Shown: positions 39,741-49,312, numbered from the stretch's first letter. The stretch is DNA of 50,216 nt from Oscillospiraceae bacterium (GCA_902787975.1 CADAIP010000018.1:1-50216), one strand, 5' to 3'. Notes: generated by a model from the letters alone, not told the origin. Numbers and translations are program-made.

Positions 39741-41237
39741 ATGACTGATATTGAGATCCGTAAATTAGGAGCCCTTGAGATAGGCTCAGCGATCAAGGAA
39801 GGAAAGATCACCTCTTACCAGGCGACAAAGGCTTTCCTCGACGCAATCGAAAAGACAGACGGTGAATACAAGACATATATCACCGTGATCCGTGATGAAG
39901 CTCTCGCAAAGGCCCAGAAGGCTGATGAAGCCATCAAGGCGGGAACGCTTACGGGCCCTCTTGCAGGTGTTCCGATCGCGATAAAAGACAATATCTGCAC
40001 GAAGGGGATCAAGACGACCTGCGCATCCAAGATGCTCGGCAATTTTGTTCCTCCCTACGATGCTGAAGTCATCCGCAAGATCGAAGATGCCGGAATGGTT
40101 ATCCTCGGCAAGACAAATATGGATGAATTCGCCATGGGTTCCACAACAGAGACGAGCTATTTCGGCGCCACATCCAATCCGTGGGATAAGGACAGGGTAC
40201 CGGGCGGTTCATCAGGCGGTTCTGCTGCCTGCGTAGCTGCTGCTCTTGCGCCTGTTGCTCTTGGTTCCGATACAGGCGGATCAATAAGACAGCCCGCTTC
40301 ATTCTGCGGCGTTACAGGCCTTAAACCTACATACGGTTCCGTATCCAGATACGGTCTTGTTGCTTTTGCTTCTTCTCTGGACCAGATCGGACCGATCGCA
40401 AGAAAAGCAGAAGACATCGCCGCCGTTTACAATGTTATCAGCGGAAAGGACCAGAAGGACCAGTCTTCCCTTGAATCAGAGAAGATCGACCTTAATGCCG
40501 TTGAGAATTACAGTCTTGAGGGCAAGAAGTTCGGTATTCCGGAAGAATACCTGGGTGACGGTATCGACGCTGACGTTAAGAAGGCAGTTCTCGATGCAGT
40601 GGAAGTCCTTAAGTCAAAGGGCGCTACTGTTGAGACATTCTCAATGCCCATCATCAAGTATGCGATCCCGACTTACTACATCATCTGCTGCGCAGAGGCA
40701 TGCTCCAACCTGTCCAGATATGACGGCGTTAAGTATGGCTACAGACCTGAAGGCATTGAAGACTTAGGCCAGCTCTACATCAAGTCCAGAAGCGAAGGAT
40801 TCGGACTTGAAGTTAAGAGAAGGATCATGCTCGGCAACTTCGTTCTGTCATCAGGCTATTACGATGCTTACTACAACAAGGCATTGAGAGTTAAGAACCT
40901 CATCAAGCAGGCTTTCGATGAGGCATTCACAAAATACGATGCGGTCCTGGGACCTGTTGCCCCCACGGCAGCGCTGAAGAAGGGCGAGAGCCTTTCGGAT
41001 CCTTTGAAGATGTACCTGGGCGATATCTGCACGGTACTCATTAACATCGTCGGCATCCCCGCAATGTCCGTGCCCTGCGGTTTCACTTCTGAAGGACTTC
41101 CCGTAGGCCTTCAGATCATGGGCGACAGATTTGCAGAACAGACTGTTACAGGCGTGGCTTCCGCTTACCAGAAGGCTACAGCTGACCAGGGGTTCGAGAA
41201 CCGGATCTCTGAAGAAGTCTTAAGAGGGGAGGGCTGA
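39741..41237 (+). CDS. gatA: Asp-tRNA(Asn)/Glu-tRNA(Gln) amidotransferase subunit A
   Basis: The 498-residue amidase-signature enzyme has the Ser-cisSer-Lys triad: Lys in VPIAIKDNICTKG, serines in PGGSSGGSAA and GSDTGGSIRQPASFCG. It liberates ammonia from glutamine to amidate mischarged tRNA. ATG 39741 is preferred to GTG 39735 because the AAGGGGTG ribosome site overlaps the latter. Confidence 0.97.
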   Translation: MTDIEIRKLGALEIGSAIKEGKITSYQATKAFLDAIEKTDGEYKTYITVIRDEALAKAQKADEAIKAGTLTGPLAGVPIAIKDNICTKGIKTTCASKMLGNFVPPYDAEVIRKIEDAGMVILGKTNMDEFAMGSTTETSYFGATSNPWDKDRVPGGSSGGSAACVAAALAPVALGSDTGGSIRQPASFCGVTGLKPTYGSVSRYGLVAFASSLDQIGPIARKAEDIAAVYNVISGKDQKDQSSLESEKIDLNAVENYSLEGKKFGIPEEYLGDGIDADVKKAVLDAVEVLKSKGATVETFSMPIIKYAIPTYYIICCAEACSNLSRYDGVKYGYRPEGIEDLGQLYIKSRSEGFGLEVKRRIMLGNFVLSSGYYDAYYNKALRVKNLIKQAFDEAFTKYDAVLGPVAPTAALKKGESLSDPLKMYLGDICTVLINIVGIPAMSVPCGFTSEGLPVGLQIMGDRFAEQTVTGVASAYQKATADQGFENRISEEVLRGEG

Positions 41238-41241
41238 TAAC

Positions 41242-42681
41242 ATGCAGGATTATGAGATGGTAATAGGCCTCGAAGTACACTGCGAGCTCTCGACGGAATC
41301 AAAGATCTTCTGCGGATGCTCGGCTAAATTCGGAGGCGAGCCCAATACACACGTTTGCGAAGTATGTTCCGGTATGCCGGGCACGCTTCCCACGCTCAAC
41401 AAGCAGGTAGTCGAGTATGCCGTAAAGGCAGGACTCGCGCTCAACTGCGAGATCACAAGAAACAACAAGTTCGACCGCAAGAATTATTTCTATCCCGACC
41501 TTCCCAAGGCATATCAGATATCACAGCTTTACTATCCGATCTGCAGGAACGGTCATGTCGACATCAAGACATCACAGGGCATGAAGTCCATTGGCATCCA
41601 TGAGATCCACATGGAAGAGGATGCCGGCAAGCTCGTACACGATCCCGTTACGGGCATGACCATGGTCGACTTCAACCGCTGCGGTGTCCCGCTCCTTGAG
41701 ATCGTTTCAGAACCTGATTTCAGAAGCGGTGAAGAGGTTATCGCATATCTCGAAAAGTTAAGAGACACGATGCAGTATCTCGGAATCTCCGACTGCAAGA
41801 TGCAGGAAGGTTCAATGAGAGCTGACGTTAACCTCTCCGTACGTCCCAGAGGACAGAAGGAATTCGGCACAAGAACAGAGATGAAGAACATCGCATCTCT
41901 TAAGGCCATAGAGCGCGCCATCGAATACGAGCGCGACAGACAGATCGACCTCATTGAAGAGGGCGGCAAGGTTGTCCAGGAGACAAGACGCTGGGATGAC
42001 GAGCAGGAGTACACATACTCCATGCGTTCCAAGGAAAATGCCCAGGATTACAAGTATTTCCCGGACCCTGACCTCATGCCCATCAACATTTCTGACGAGT
42101 TCCTCGCAAAGGTTAAGGCCGAACTTCCCGAGTTTGCTGATGCAAAGCGCGAGAGATACGTAAGTGAGCTGGGCCTGCCTGAATATGATGCAGAGATCAT
42201 CACGGGAACACCTGCACTGGTAAGGGTTTTCGAGGCTGCATGCGAAGTTACATCAAAGCCTAAGGATTGCTCTAACTGGCTCATGACAGACCTTCTTAAG
42301 ATCGCCAAGGATGCAAAGGTCCTGGCAGCCGACATCGACTTTGACGGTAAGATCATGGGTAAGATCATCAATCTTGTAAATGAGAACAAGATCAACCGCA
42401 AGTCAGGCCAGAAGGCTCTTGAGGAAGCTTTCCTCAACGGTACCGATCCTGATAAGTATATCGCTGACAACGGTCTTGCGATGGTGTCTGATACAAGTGC
42501 CATTGAGCCTGTCATCAAGGAGATCATAGCAAGCAACGAGAAGGCCGTATCAGGCTATCTCGCAGGTGAAGAGAAGAACCTCACATTCCTTATCGGCCAG
42601 TCCATGCGTGCCCTCAAGGGTAAGGCAGACCACCAGGTCGTAAGACAGACACTGATCGACCTTCTTAACGGAATGAAATAA
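41242..42681 (+). CDS. gatB: Asp-tRNA(Asn)/Glu-tRNA(Gln) amidotransferase subunit B
   Basis: The 479-residue protein opens YEMVIGLEVHCELSTESKIFC and contains the cysteines that bind zinc (FCGCSAKF with CEVCSGMPG) plus the ATP-binding YFYPDLPKAYQISQ. The C-terminal GatB/YqeY helical domain follows. It activates and amidates Glu-tRNA(Gln) or Asp-tRNA(Asn). Its stop overlaps the next start in TAATG. Confidence 0.97.
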   Translation: MQDYEMVIGLEVHCELSTESKIFCGCSAKFGGEPNTHVCEVCSGMPGTLPTLNKQVVEYAVKAGLALNCEITRNNKFDRKNYFYPDLPKAYQISQLYYPICRNGHVDIKTSQGMKSIGIHEIHMEEDAGKLVHDPVTGMTMVDFNRCGVPLLEIVSEPDFRSGEEVIAYLEKLRDTMQYLGISDCKMQEGSMRADVNLSVRPRGQKEFGTRTEMKNIASLKAIERAIEYERDRQIDLIEEGGKVVQETRRWDDEQEYTYSMRSKENAQDYKYFPDPDLMPINISDEFLAKVKAELPEFADAKRERYVSELGLPEYDAEIITGTPALVRVFEAACEVTSKPKDCSNWLMTDLLKIAKDAKVLAADIDFDGKIMGKIINLVNENKINRKSGQKALEEAFLNGTDPDKYIADNGLAMVSDTSAIEPVIKEIIASNEKAVSGYLAGEEKNLTFLIGQSMRALKGKADHQVVRQTLIDLLNGMK

Positions 42682-44027
42682 TGGACACACTGCTGAGCAT
42701 TTTACTGGTCTTATTCTTCGTTCTCGTCAACGCCTTTTTCTCAGGCACCGAGATGGCAGTCATCTCGCTTAACGACGCGAAGATGCATAAGCTTGCCGAA
42801 GACGGCGACAAGAAGGCTTTGCGCGTTATCAAGTTCCTTGATAATCCCGGAAGCTTCCTTGCGACGATCCAGGTAGGCGTTACGCTTGCCGGATTCCTGT
42901 CGTCCGCTTTTGCTGCCAACAGTTTTGCTTCCAAACTGGCGCTTTGGGCCGATCCCGAGTCGCTCCATCCCTGGATGGAATCCTTGTGGACCGTCGTCAT
43001 AACGCTGGTCCTTTCCTATTTCTCACTTGTTTTGGGTGAGCTCGTTCCCAAGCGCATTGCCCAGAACTATCCTGAGAAATGGGCTTTTGCCGCTGCCAAT
43101 ATCGTTAAGTTCATCGGCGCGGTCTTAAAGCCGTTCGTATGGTTCCTTACCAAGTCTACGAACTTCATCCTCATGCTTTTCAAGATCGATCCCAACCAGA
43201 CTGATAAGCCGGTTACTGAGGAAGAGATCCGCATGATGGTAGACGTCGGTTCCGAATCAGGCAACATCGAGGATACTGAAAAAGAGATGATCGAGAACGT
43301 TTTCGAGTTCAACGACAAGGAAGTGTCAGAGATCATGACACACAGAAAGAGGATCATCTCGCTGCCCATCGACGCGGATTACGACGAGGTCATGCGCGTT
43401 GCAAGGGAAGAGAAGTTTACGAGAATTCCTGTTTACAAGGATACGATCGATGACATCATCGGCATCCTTCACATCAAGGACCTTATCGGCATTATGCCTC
43501 CCACGGAGGATAAGCCTTTCAAGCTCGAGAAGTTCATAAGAGAACCGCTCATCGTTCACGAGACACGTAAGATCTCTTCTCTCTTCGGTGAGATGAAGAA
43601 CTGCGGTATGCAGATGGCCGTTATCGTTGACGAGTACGGCGGAACGATGGGCATAGCCACTATCGAGGATATGCTGGAGGAGCTCGTAGGCAACATTACG
43701 GACGAGTTCGACGATGAGGGAGACGAGTTCGTCAAGCTCTCAAACGGTGATTATATCGTCAGGGGAGACATGACCTTAAGCGACCTTGAGGATGTCTTGG
43801 ACATTGAGCTTACAAATGATGAATACGACACGATCGCAGGCCTTGTCATATCACAGCTTGACCGTGTTCCCGAAGAGACGGAGCATCCTGTCGTTAATTA
43901 CAAGAACCTGAGGATCAAGGTGTTGAAGGTCGAGGAGAATGCCATCGCCAAAGTCCTGATCCACATCAATCCCGTTGCTGAACCCGAAGAGGAAGGCAAG
44001 GATGAAGGTGCAAAGGGCGATGAGTAA
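42681..44027 (+). CDS. CNNM/CorC-type membrane protein with CBS pair
   Basis: The 448-residue protein has the DUF21 (CNNM) membrane domain in about the first 165 residues, beginning LLVLFFVLVNAFFSGTEMAV. Two CBS domains follow (ISEIMTHRK-like MTHRKRIISLP, TRIPVYKDTIDDIIGILHIK and VVDEYGGTMGIATIEDMLEE), and then a CorC/HlyC transporter-associated domain. Such proteins handle magnesium or cobalt ions, and the label hemolysin is historic. It overlaps gatB by one base and the HAD gene by 8 bp. Confidence 0.92.
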   Translation: MDTLLSILLVLFFVLVNAFFSGTEMAVISLNDAKMHKLAEDGDKKALRVIKFLDNPGSFLATIQVGVTLAGFLSSAFAANSFASKLALWADPESLHPWMESLWTVVITLVLSYFSLVLGELVPKRIAQNYPEKWAFAAANIVKFIGAVLKPFVWFLTKSTNFILMLFKIDPNQTDKPVTEEEIRMMVDVGSESGNIEDTEKEMIENVFEFNDKEVSEIMTHRKRIISLPIDADYDEVMRVAREEKFTRIPVYKDTIDDIIGILHIKDLIGIMPPTEDKPFKLEKFIREPLIVHETRKISSLFGEMKNCGMQMAVIVDEYGGTMGIATIEDMLEELVGNITDEFDDEGDEFVKLSNGDYIVRGDMTLSDLEDVLDIELTNDEYDTIAGLVISQLDRVPEETEHPVVNYKNLRIKVLKVEENAIAKVLIHINPVAEPEEEGKDEGAKGDE

Positions 44028-44679
44028 GTACGACCTCGTTTTATACGATCTTGACGGAACGCTCTGGGACTCCATCCCGCTCATAATGGAATGCTATAAA
44101 AAGGCATACGATGTGGTGCTTGGCGGCACCGACAGATCTGATGACGATCTTCAAAGCTATATCGGAAGGCCTCTGGGCGACACATTCTCCATGCACGATG
44201 ACGAGACACGCGACAAGCTCGTTAAGACTTATCTTGAGATTAACTGCGCAAGACTTAAGGAAAATGCCATCCCGATCTTTCCCGGCGTTTACGATTTCCT
44301 TGCGAAAATCAGGACTTCCGGTGTAAAGCAGGGCATAGTCACGTCCAAGCGCGAATCTTCCGCCATGATCACGATCGACCTTCTTGAACTGGAAGGATAT
44401 TTTGATGTCAAGGTGTTCAGGGAGGCAACAGAGCGTGCTAAACCTCACGGCGACCCGCTTATCGAGGCTGCAAGAAGAGCGGGGATCACAGACATGAGCC
44501 GTGTCCTTTATGTCGGGGACGCTGTCCCTGATGTTCTTTCGGCACACGATGCAGGCACTGATTTTGCTCTTGTGGGCTGGACAAAGATGCCCAGGGAGGA
44601 ATTAGACAGTTTGGGACCCGACTACGTTATTGAGGTTCCGGAGCAACTTCCTTGCATTATCAAGGGCTCCGAATTATAA
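44020..44679 (+). CDS. HAD-superfamily phosphatase (phosphoglycolate-phosphatase-like)
   Basis: The start at 44020 (MSKYDLVLYDLDGTLWDS) is preferred, as a ribosome site (GAAGG and AAAGGG) precedes it and the ORF upstream is the previous gene. The 219-residue protein shows the four HAD motifs: DLDGT (D10, D12), VTSKRES, AKPHGDPL and VGDAVPDVLSAHDAG. It hydrolyses a small phosphate ester. The substrate is not fixed by sequence, and the cap is of the small helical type. Confidence 0.88.
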   Translation: MSKYDLVLYDLDGTLWDSIPLIMECYKKAYDVVLGGTDRSDDDLQSYIGRPLGDTFSMHDDETRDKLVKTYLEINCARLKENAIPIFPGVYDFLAKIRTSGVKQGIVTSKRESSAMITIDLLELEGYFDVKVFREATERAKPHGDPLIEAARRAGITDMSRVLYVGDAVPDVLSAHDAGTDFALVGWTKMPREELDSLGPDYVIEVPEQLPCIIKGSEL

Positions 44680-44682
44680 TAC

Positions 44683-44711
44683 TTGGTGCTTTTTAATTTT
44701 AATAATAATAT
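44683..44711 (+). promoter_or_regulatory. Candidate promoter of the 44730 gene
   Basis: TTGGTG (44683-44688) and TAATAT (44706-44711) are 17 bp apart and each matches four of six bases. The AT-rich spacer and the downstream AAGGTGG ribosome site support a start here. Confidence 0.4.
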
Positions 44712-44729
44712 ATAAGGTGGGCAGGCAAA

Positions 44730-46256
44730 ATGGCAAAGACCTCCAAGTCCGGAAAAAAGGCGAACAAGACAATTGTTTCTGGCGGAATGATGGTAGTAAT
44801 CGTAGCTATCGTTCTCATCATCGTTTGCTTCTTTACATATATTTCCGGCGTACTCCCTCAGACCCTTACCGGTGTCGGAATCACAGAGACTCTTTCCGAC
44901 GGTACAACAAAGACTGTAAAGAACTTCTCTGTTCTTGAGACAAACTTCCATTTCAGAGAAGTCTATGACTCATACTCACAGTATGGCATGGTATCTGAAG
45001 AACACCTCGATGAGGTTTACGATCCTTCAACAGGTGAGACTTACAGAGACTGGCTACTTAGAGAAGCTGCAAGCCAGATGAAGCTTCTTGCTCTCGTTGA
45101 ACGTTCAGCACAGCAGAGCGGCTTCATGCAGTATTCCAAGGCACGTGAAATTGCTGCAAAGAACCTCGACACAATGGATCTTTATGCAATGATGTACGGT
45201 TATCCTTCCGGTAACAAGTATCTTCAGACCATCTACGGAACAGGCATGACAAGAAGACTTTATATCGACTTCCAGGCCCGTGAGGTTCTTGTTCAGGAAT
45301 ATGCTAATTACCTCCGCCAGTTCGATCCCGCTATCGTTCCTACAGATGAACAGGTACAGGCAAGATACAATGAGACACCTGATAAGTATTACGTTTATGA
45401 TTACAACTCATACTACGTAGCGGCTGATAAGGATGATGCAGGCCAGGTTATTGACTTCGACAAGTGCGTAGCTGCAGCTAATAAGATCGCTAATGCAGCA
45501 AAGGATTCCGCTTCCTTCAGACAGGCTGTTATGGACTATCTCAAGGATAAGGGCGATGAGACAGCTCTTGCCGGATATGAGGACGGTGCTGACCCGACGT
45601 TCACAGAAGGTCTTACTTACTCTCTCGCTTCTTATATGTCACCTGACGTAAGAGCATTCATCTTCAGCGACAACAAGGCCGGTGATGTAAAGACTATCGA
45701 GACTGATTTCGGCGTATATGTTGTTTACATCGCAGATAAGCGCCTCCCTGAAGACAAGGTCGTTTCTTACAGAATGTTTGCCATCAGCACAGGCGTTACA
45801 ACGGAATCAACACCTGAAGAGATCTCTGCAGCAGTTAACCAGACGATCGCAGATGCTCAGACATACTGCACACAGGGTATGGATCCGCTCTCTTTCTACA
45901 ATGTAGTTAAGAACAACTCAACCAATTCTGATGTTATCCTTTCCGGCGGTTACACAGATGCTGCAACACAGGCAGATTTCCTTCCTGCTGAAGGCGAGGG
46001 TACAAATACCGCTACAAAGACTGCAGGCGAATGGCTTTTCGATGAAAGCCGCAAGCAGGGAGATATCACGATGATCGTTTCCGATGACTCAAAGAGTGTA
46101 TATGTTTACTACTTCGAAGCTTCAAGAACTTCATTTGAGTCTGCAGCAAGAAACGAGATCATCAATGCTAACTACGAAGCATGGAACTCATCTCTTGGTG
46201 ATTGCAATCCTGAGTATTCAGTAAACGCAGGCCTTTGCAAATATCTGATCTACTGA
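44730..46256 (+). CDS. Membrane-anchored PrsA/SurA-like protein
   Basis: This 508-residue protein has a short Lys-rich cytoplasmic end and a membrane helix at about 19-39 but no lipobox. A SurA_N-like helical region follows (FREVYDSYSQYGMVSEEHLD, YGTGMTRRLYIDFQAREVLV). Two parvulin-like regions follow: YVYDYNSYYVAADKDDAGQV and VSYRMFAISTGVTTESTPEE, each ending with features like FGVYVVYIADKR. It is related in plan to the three lipoproteins but is anchored by an N-terminal helix. It probably helps fold exported proteins. A standard terminator follows. Confidence 0.75.
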   Translation: MAKTSKSGKKANKTIVSGGMMVVIVAIVLIIVCFFTYISGVLPQTLTGVGITETLSDGTTKTVKNFSVLETNFHFREVYDSYSQYGMVSEEHLDEVYDPSTGETYRDWLLREAASQMKLLALVERSAQQSGFMQYSKAREIAAKNLDTMDLYAMMYGYPSGNKYLQTIYGTGMTRRLYIDFQAREVLVQEYANYLRQFDPAIVPTDEQVQARYNETPDKYYVYDYNSYYVAADKDDAGQVIDFDKCVAAANKIANAAKDSASFRQAVMDYLKDKGDETALAGYEDGADPTFTEGLTYSLASYMSPDVRAFIFSDNKAGDVKTIETDFGVYVVYIADKRLPEDKVVSYRMFAISTGVTTESTPEEISAAVNQTIADAQTYCTQGMDPLSFYNVVKNNSTNSDVILSGGYTDAATQADFLPAEGEGTNTATKTAGEWLFDESRKQGDITMIVSDDSKSVYVYYFEASRTSFESAARNEIINANYEAWNSSLGDCNPEYSVNAGLCKYLIY

Positions 46257-46280
46257 TAAACATTAAGGTTTAATCTCAAC

Positions 46281-46310
46281 AAGCACCACCGTTATAGGTG
46301 GTGCTTTTTT
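46281..46310 (+). terminator. Rho-independent terminator
   Basis: AAGCACCACC and GGTGGTGCTT form a perfect 10-bp stem with a GTTATA loop and a T-run. It closes the transcript of the 44730 gene. Confidence 0.92.
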
Positions 46311-46371
46311 ATTGCATTTGCCAAGTACACGGGTTGTGGTTTTGGTTATAAGATAAAAAAGCTTTTATAAG

Positions 46372-46403
46372 GTAATAATATTATTGCTTGTAAATATTAT
46401 TAC
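46372..46403. repeat. 11-bp perfect inverted repeat upstream of a lipoprotein gene
   Basis: GTAATAATATT and AATATTATTAC flank a 10-nt centre, 40 bases before the ATG at 46443 and just ahead of the AAGGAGG ribosome site. It may be an operator or an mRNA hairpin. No T-run follows, so it is not a terminator. Confidence 0.5.
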
Positions 46404-46442
46404 TAATAAGGAAAGCGTGTTATATGCAAGGAGGATAATTCA

Positions 46443-47408
46443 ATGTTTAAGAAAGTATTGGCTCTTGTGCTTGGTCTTTCTATGATGCTCAGCATCGCTG
46501 CATGCGGTAAGAAGGTTGAAGTACCTTCAAAGAGTGACGTTAAGAAGGCTGCTGCTGAAGAGTATGACATGGACTTCAAGGTAGATTCAGAAGAGATCTC
46601 CAAGGACCAGAAGGAAGCAGAGTGGGTATTGATCTCAAAGGACGGTTCACTCGAGGTAACTGTTACATGGAACGCTAAGAATCCTGAGGAATTCGAGTTC
46701 GATGCAGAAGAGCATCCCGAGGCTACAGAGACAGAGCCTGTAGTTGTTACAGAGACTTCTGATACATCTGAGACAACAACAGAAGCAACAACTGCTACAA
46801 CAGCTGCTACAACAGCTGCATCTGAGACTTCTGCTGCAGGTTCAGAGACAAGTGGTTCTGATACTGCTGCTACAACACCTGTTGATCCCAGCGGAAAGAC
46901 ATATGTTAACTTTGATGAGATGAACTTCTACGTAAACGGCCAGAAGTTTACACTCGGTAAGACAACACTCCAGGAAATGATCGATGCAGGCGTACCTTTT
47001 GATCCTGAGGATCTTCAGAACGCAGGCAACAACGTTAAGTCAAACAGCGAGTCTGACTGCTTCAAGATCATGATCGGTGATTACTACTATGCAAGAGTTT
47101 ACTTCATGAACGATACAGAGGACGGCAAGGCTGCAAAGGATTGCTTCGCTCACGAGATTACATTCCGTTATGATGAGCCTCAGGATGTCGTAACTTTCGA
47201 TTTCCCTTTCGACATCACAATGGATTCTCTCAAGGCAAACTCCGGTGAGCCTAGCGAAGATCCCTTCCACTACGATGGAGACGGAGATTATTACTCTGAT
47301 ACTCTTAAGTACACAAAGGAATCTGAGAGATACTACAACGATAGCGTATACGAGTTCGATTTCGTAAGAGGCGAGTTCGACAGCATCCGTATGACATACA
47401 TTCCTTAA
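46443..47408 (+). CDS. Lipoprotein with Thr/Ser-rich linker, unknown function
   Basis: The 321-residue protein has a lipoprotein signal ending in SIAAC (Cys21) and an AAGGAGG ribosome site. A Thr/Ala/Ser-rich linker lies at about residues 95-150. Its plan resembles that of the lipoprotein at 7119-7949, but the C-terminal domains are not clearly related. The globular end (YVNFDEMNFYVNGQKFTLGK and SDCFKIMIGDYYYARVYFMN) is beta-rich and has no recognised family. It is a single-gene unit between terminators. Confidence 0.75.
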   Translation: MFKKVLALVLGLSMMLSIAACGKKVEVPSKSDVKKAAAEEYDMDFKVDSEEISKDQKEAEWVLISKDGSLEVTVTWNAKNPEEFEFDAEEHPEATETEPVVVTETSDTSETTTEATTATTAATTAASETSAAGSETSGSDTAATTPVDPSGKTYVNFDEMNFYVNGQKFTLGKTTLQEMIDAGVPFDPEDLQNAGNNVKSNSESDCFKIMIGDYYYARVYFMNDTEDGKAAKDCFAHEITFRYDEPQDVVTFDFPFDITMDSLKANSGEPSEDPFHYDGDGDYYSDTLKYTKESERYYNDSVYEFDFVRGEFDSIRMTYIP

Positions 47409-47438
47409 TCAGATCTGATCTGAAAGTAACTGACAATG

Positions 47439-47472
47439 CGGGGTATCTCATAACAGAGATGCCCCGTTTTTA
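47439..47472 (+). terminator. Terminator after the 46443 lipoprotein gene
   Basis: CGGGGTATCTC and GAGATGCCCCG form a stem around an ATAACA loop with a T-run following. It isolates the lipoprotein gene from the T-box leader. Confidence 0.9.
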
Positions 47473-47481
47473 TATTTTCGA

Positions 47482-47510
47482 TTGACAACCCATCGTTCAT
47501 ATAGTATTTT
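47482..47510 (+). promoter_or_regulatory. Promoter of the trpEG T-box transcript
   Basis: A perfect TTGACA (47482-47487) lies 17 bp from TATTTT (47505-47510). Initiation is expected near 47517, just before the T-box leader. Confidence 0.65.
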
Positions 47511-47516
47511 TATCTC

Positions 47517-47812
47517 AATTTAATCAAACCGTTGACGGAGAGTGAGTAGCTTCAGACACACCTGTCAAAGAGAGCCCGGGATGGTGAGATCCGGACACAA
47601 GGAGTTTTTGGCGAATGGACTTCGGAGGGCGCGAAGGAAAGGGTGATCCCCAAGTATATTGCGACGTAAGGCATACGTAAATTGCCGGAGATATGTTGGT
47701 ATCTTGCTAAGTGCATGGGCAAAGCCCGTGAATCAAGGTGGCACCGCGGATAAGATTTTTATTCGTCCTTGACAGAAGATAGAAGATCTTTTGTCGAAGG
47801 GCGTTTTTTATT
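47517..47812 (+). promoter_or_regulatory. T-box riboswitch (tryptophan, UGG specifier)
   Basis: The leader contains the T-box motif AAGGTGGCACCGCGG (47735-47749), whose UGGC pairs with a GCCA tRNA end; this agrees with a G discriminator base on tRNA-Trp. A typical distal loop (GGTGAGA near 47584) and the specifier loop GAATGGA (codon UGG at 47616-47618, Trp) are present. The antiterminator is formed by the T-box sequence and its partner. The final terminator stem is at 47764-47808. Uncharged tRNA-Trp would favour readthrough into trpE. The region explains the 440-bp gap before trpE. Confidence 0.93.
47764..47808 (+). terminator. T-box attenuator stem
   Basis: CGTCCTTGACAGAAGAT and ATCTTTTGTCGAAGGGCG pair with a T-run after the stem. 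This is the alternative fold that stops transcription when tRNA-Trp is charged. The stem covers the start of the region that pairs in the antiterminator. Confidence 0.88.
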
Positions 47813-47848
47813 GCCTTCCGGCAAAGCGAAAAACCGGAGGTGACAACC

Positions 47849-49309
47849 ATGAAAGTAGTGCCGTCTGTTGAAGAGGTCAGAGAATTAGCCAAAACCGGCA
47901 AGTACGATGTCGTGCCCGTAAGCTGCGAGATATTGTCTGACTTTACTACCCCAATCGAGACGATCCGTATCCTTAAGAATGCATCGACTCATGCTTATAT
48001 GCTCGAGTCTGCACAGGCAGACGAGAAGTGGGGAAGATATACTTTCTTAGGATTTGACCCCAAGCTTGAGATCACATGCATCAACGGCGAGATCACCTAC
48101 GGCGATAAGACCGAGAAGACCGACGATCCTTCAAAGATAATAAGAGAGATCATGTCTCACTTCAGAAGTCCCAGACTTCCTTACCTTCCCTCATTTACGG
48201 GCGGTCTTGTAGGTTATTTCTCCTACGATTATCTGGGATATGCAGAGCCTACGGCTAAGCGTGACGTAATCGACACTGAGAATTTCAAAGACGTTGACCT
48301 CATGCTTTTCGACAAGGTCATAGCATTCGATCACGTAAGACAAAAGCTCATCTTCATCACCAACATGTCTCTTGAGGACATTGATGAAGGATACAAAGAG
48401 GCAACCGAAGAACTGGAAGCTCTGGCAGACCTTGTAAGAAACGGCGTGAAGGCTGAAGAGAACGACGGAAAGCTGCTCTCGGAAGTAACTCCGCTGTTCT
48501 CCAAAGAAGAGTACTGTGCGATGGTCGAGAAGGCGAAGCGCCACATCCATGAAGGTGATATCTTCCAGATCGTTCTGTCCAACAGACTTTCAGCATCTTT
48601 TGAAGGGAGCCTTCTTAACACATACAGGATCTTAAGAACCATCAATCCTTCTCCTTACATGTTCTATTTTGCGGGAACTGACGTAGAGGTTGCAGGTGCT
48701 TCTCCTGAGACACTGGTTAAGCTTGAAGACGGCGTTCTCCACACATTCCCGCTTGCAGGCACACGCCCGAGAGGCAAGACCGAAGAAGAGGACAGAAGAC
48801 TTGAAGCAGAGCTCCTTGCAGATGAGAAGGAACTTGCCGAGCACAACATGCTCGTGGATCTCGGCCGTAACGACCTGGGCAAGATCAGTAAGTTCGGCAC
48901 AGTTGAAGTCGAGAAGTTAAGGAGCATTGAGCGTTACTCACATGTAATGCATATCGGTTCCACGGTCCGCGGCGACATCGCCGAAGGCTACGATGCCCTT
49001 GATGCTATCGAAGCTGTGCTTCCTGCAGGAACACTTTCCGGCGCGCCCAAGATCCGTGCATGCCAGCTTATCGGTGATCTCGAGAACAACAAGCGCGGCA
49101 TCTACGGCGGTGCCATCGGCTACATCGATTTTACCGGCAACATGGATACATGCATCGCGATTCGCATTGCTTACAAGAAGAACGGCAAGGTCTTCGTAAG
49201 AAGCGGTGCCGGAATAGTAGCAGATTCAGTCCCTGAGAAGGAATATGAAGAGTGCCTCAACAAAGCAAGGGCAGTCCTCAATTCGCTGACGCTTGCGCAG
49301 GAGGTATAA
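47849..49309 (+). CDS. trpE: Anthranilate synthase component I
   Basis: ATG 47849 has a CGGAGG ribosome site, and the in-frame GTG at 47840 would overlap it. The 486-residue protein has the regulatory tryptophan-binding ML-ES segment (AYMLESAQADEKWGRYTFLG) and the catalytic end: TRPRGKTEEED, ELAEHNMLVDLGRNDLG and PAGTLSGAPKIRA. It makes anthranilate from chorismate using ammonia from TrpG. Control by a Trp T-box is consistent. The remaining trp genes are not in the window. Confidence 0.97.
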   Translation: MKVVPSVEEVRELAKTGKYDVVPVSCEILSDFTTPIETIRILKNASTHAYMLESAQADEKWGRYTFLGFDPKLEITCINGEITYGDKTEKTDDPSKIIREIMSHFRSPRLPYLPSFTGGLVGYFSYDYLGYAEPTAKRDVIDTENFKDVDLMLFDKVIAFDHVRQKLIFITNMSLEDIDEGYKEATEELEALADLVRNGVKAEENDGKLLSEVTPLFSKEEYCAMVEKAKRHIHEGDIFQIVLSNRLSASFEGSLLNTYRILRTINPSPYMFYFAGTDVEVAGASPETLVKLEDGVLHTFPLAGTRPRGKTEEEDRRLEAELLADEKELAEHNMLVDLGRNDLGKISKFGTVEVEKLRSIERYSHVMHIGSTVRGDIAEGYDALDAIEAVLPAGTLSGAPKIRACQLIGDLENNKRGIYGGAIGYIDFTGNMDTCIAIRIAYKKNGKVFVRSGAGIVADSVPEKEYEECLNKARAVLNSLTLAQEV

Positions 49310-49312
49310 ACT

